Shown here: piece after piece, positions 63,996 through 64,000 of the stretch | Position numbering within the stretch: position 1 is the stretch's first letter | How the letters are laid out: every line of letters begins with the position of its first letter | From: Pseudomonas hygromyciniae | GTDB taxonomy: Bacteria > Pseudomonadota > Gammaproteobacteria > Pseudomonadales > Pseudomonadaceae | Direction of reading: 5' to 3' | Length of the DNA: 64,000 nucleotides | NCBI RefSeq assembly: GCF_016925675.1 | Contig: NZ_CP070506.1 | Location: 5,144,501-5,208,500 of the forward strand | Notes under the pieces: generated by a model | Told to the model about the DNA's origin: nothing | What the model saw: only the letters and a program-made list of their open reading frames with translations | Databases searched by the model: none | Made by a program: the position numbers and the translations under genes

Positions 63996-64000
63996 CACTG

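Overview
The window is chromosomal DNA of a Pseudomonas of the P. fluorescens group. The base composition is GC-rich. The gene order rhlE ... hrpB ... fieF ... amn, aidB, ladS, thiD, thiE, hemL ... miaB, phoH, ybeY, corC, lnt ... leuS, lptE, holA ... ybeD/lipB/lipA, dacC, rlpA, mltB, rodA, mrdA, rlmH, rsfS, nadD, proA matches, from memory, the P. aeruginosa PAO1 PA3950-PA4007 block. The REP/REPIN repeats have the sequences typical of P. fluorescens. Almost all of it is core genome; there are no tRNA or rRNA genes, prophage, CRISPR array or transposase.

Layout. 1-12.7 kb: RhlE helicase, an EamA exporter, an Lrp regulator, an exonuclease plus NYN-domain pair, DUF2076, YciC-like and EEP-family proteins, HrpB, a small lipoprotein, FieF and a DUF6515 protein whose leader holds a 51-codon ORF and a terminator. 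12.7-23.6 kb: a second Lrp regulator, DUF2788, RluE, AMP nucleosidase, AidB, the hybrid sensor LadS, then thiD-thiE-hemL. 23.8-30.5 kb: a Sel1/TPR protein, then an accessory minus-strand cluster (amine dehydrogenase of the trimethylamine/histamine dehydrogenase family, AotJ-, AotQ- and AotM-like transporter parts and an AotO/aspartoacylase-like protein) that separates genes which are neighbours in PAO1, then DUF1820. 30.5-43.7 kb: miaB; phoH-ybeY-corC-lnt; ElyC/YdcF; leuS-lptE-holA; a short arfA gene; a lytic transglycosylase. 43.8-56.3 kb: LD-carboxypeptidase and a long minus-strand set for lipoylation, cell elongation and septation, ribosome maturation or silencing, NAD and proline synthesis, with many start/stop overlaps. 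56.4-64 kb: mpg, a DedA-PAP2 fusion, a Lon-N protein, lrgB/lrgA, MaoC, a MORN-caspase-like lipoprotein, an NAD(P)-binding protein and a YceK-like lipoprotein.

Most notable. (1) Two copies (231 and 211 bp) of a MITE-like palindromic element with about 20-bp terminal inverted repeats beginning CATAGGTATC or CATAAGTATC, each sitting inside a REPIN; one is flanked by a 10-bp direct repeat. (2) The accessory amine dehydrogenase keeps the covalent-flavin Cys30 and the Tyr169/His172 positions of trimethylamine dehydrogenase but has acidic residues at two of the three cation-binding aromatic positions. It is coupled to an aotJQMO-like set without an ATPase gene. (3) arfA carries a 12-bp hairpin inside its coding sequence, as expected of a ribosome-rescue factor kept under tmRNA control. 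(4) Two 88-bp REPINs 21.6 kb apart differ by a single base. (5) A lipoprotein joins eleven MORN repeats to a caspase-like His/Cys protease domain.
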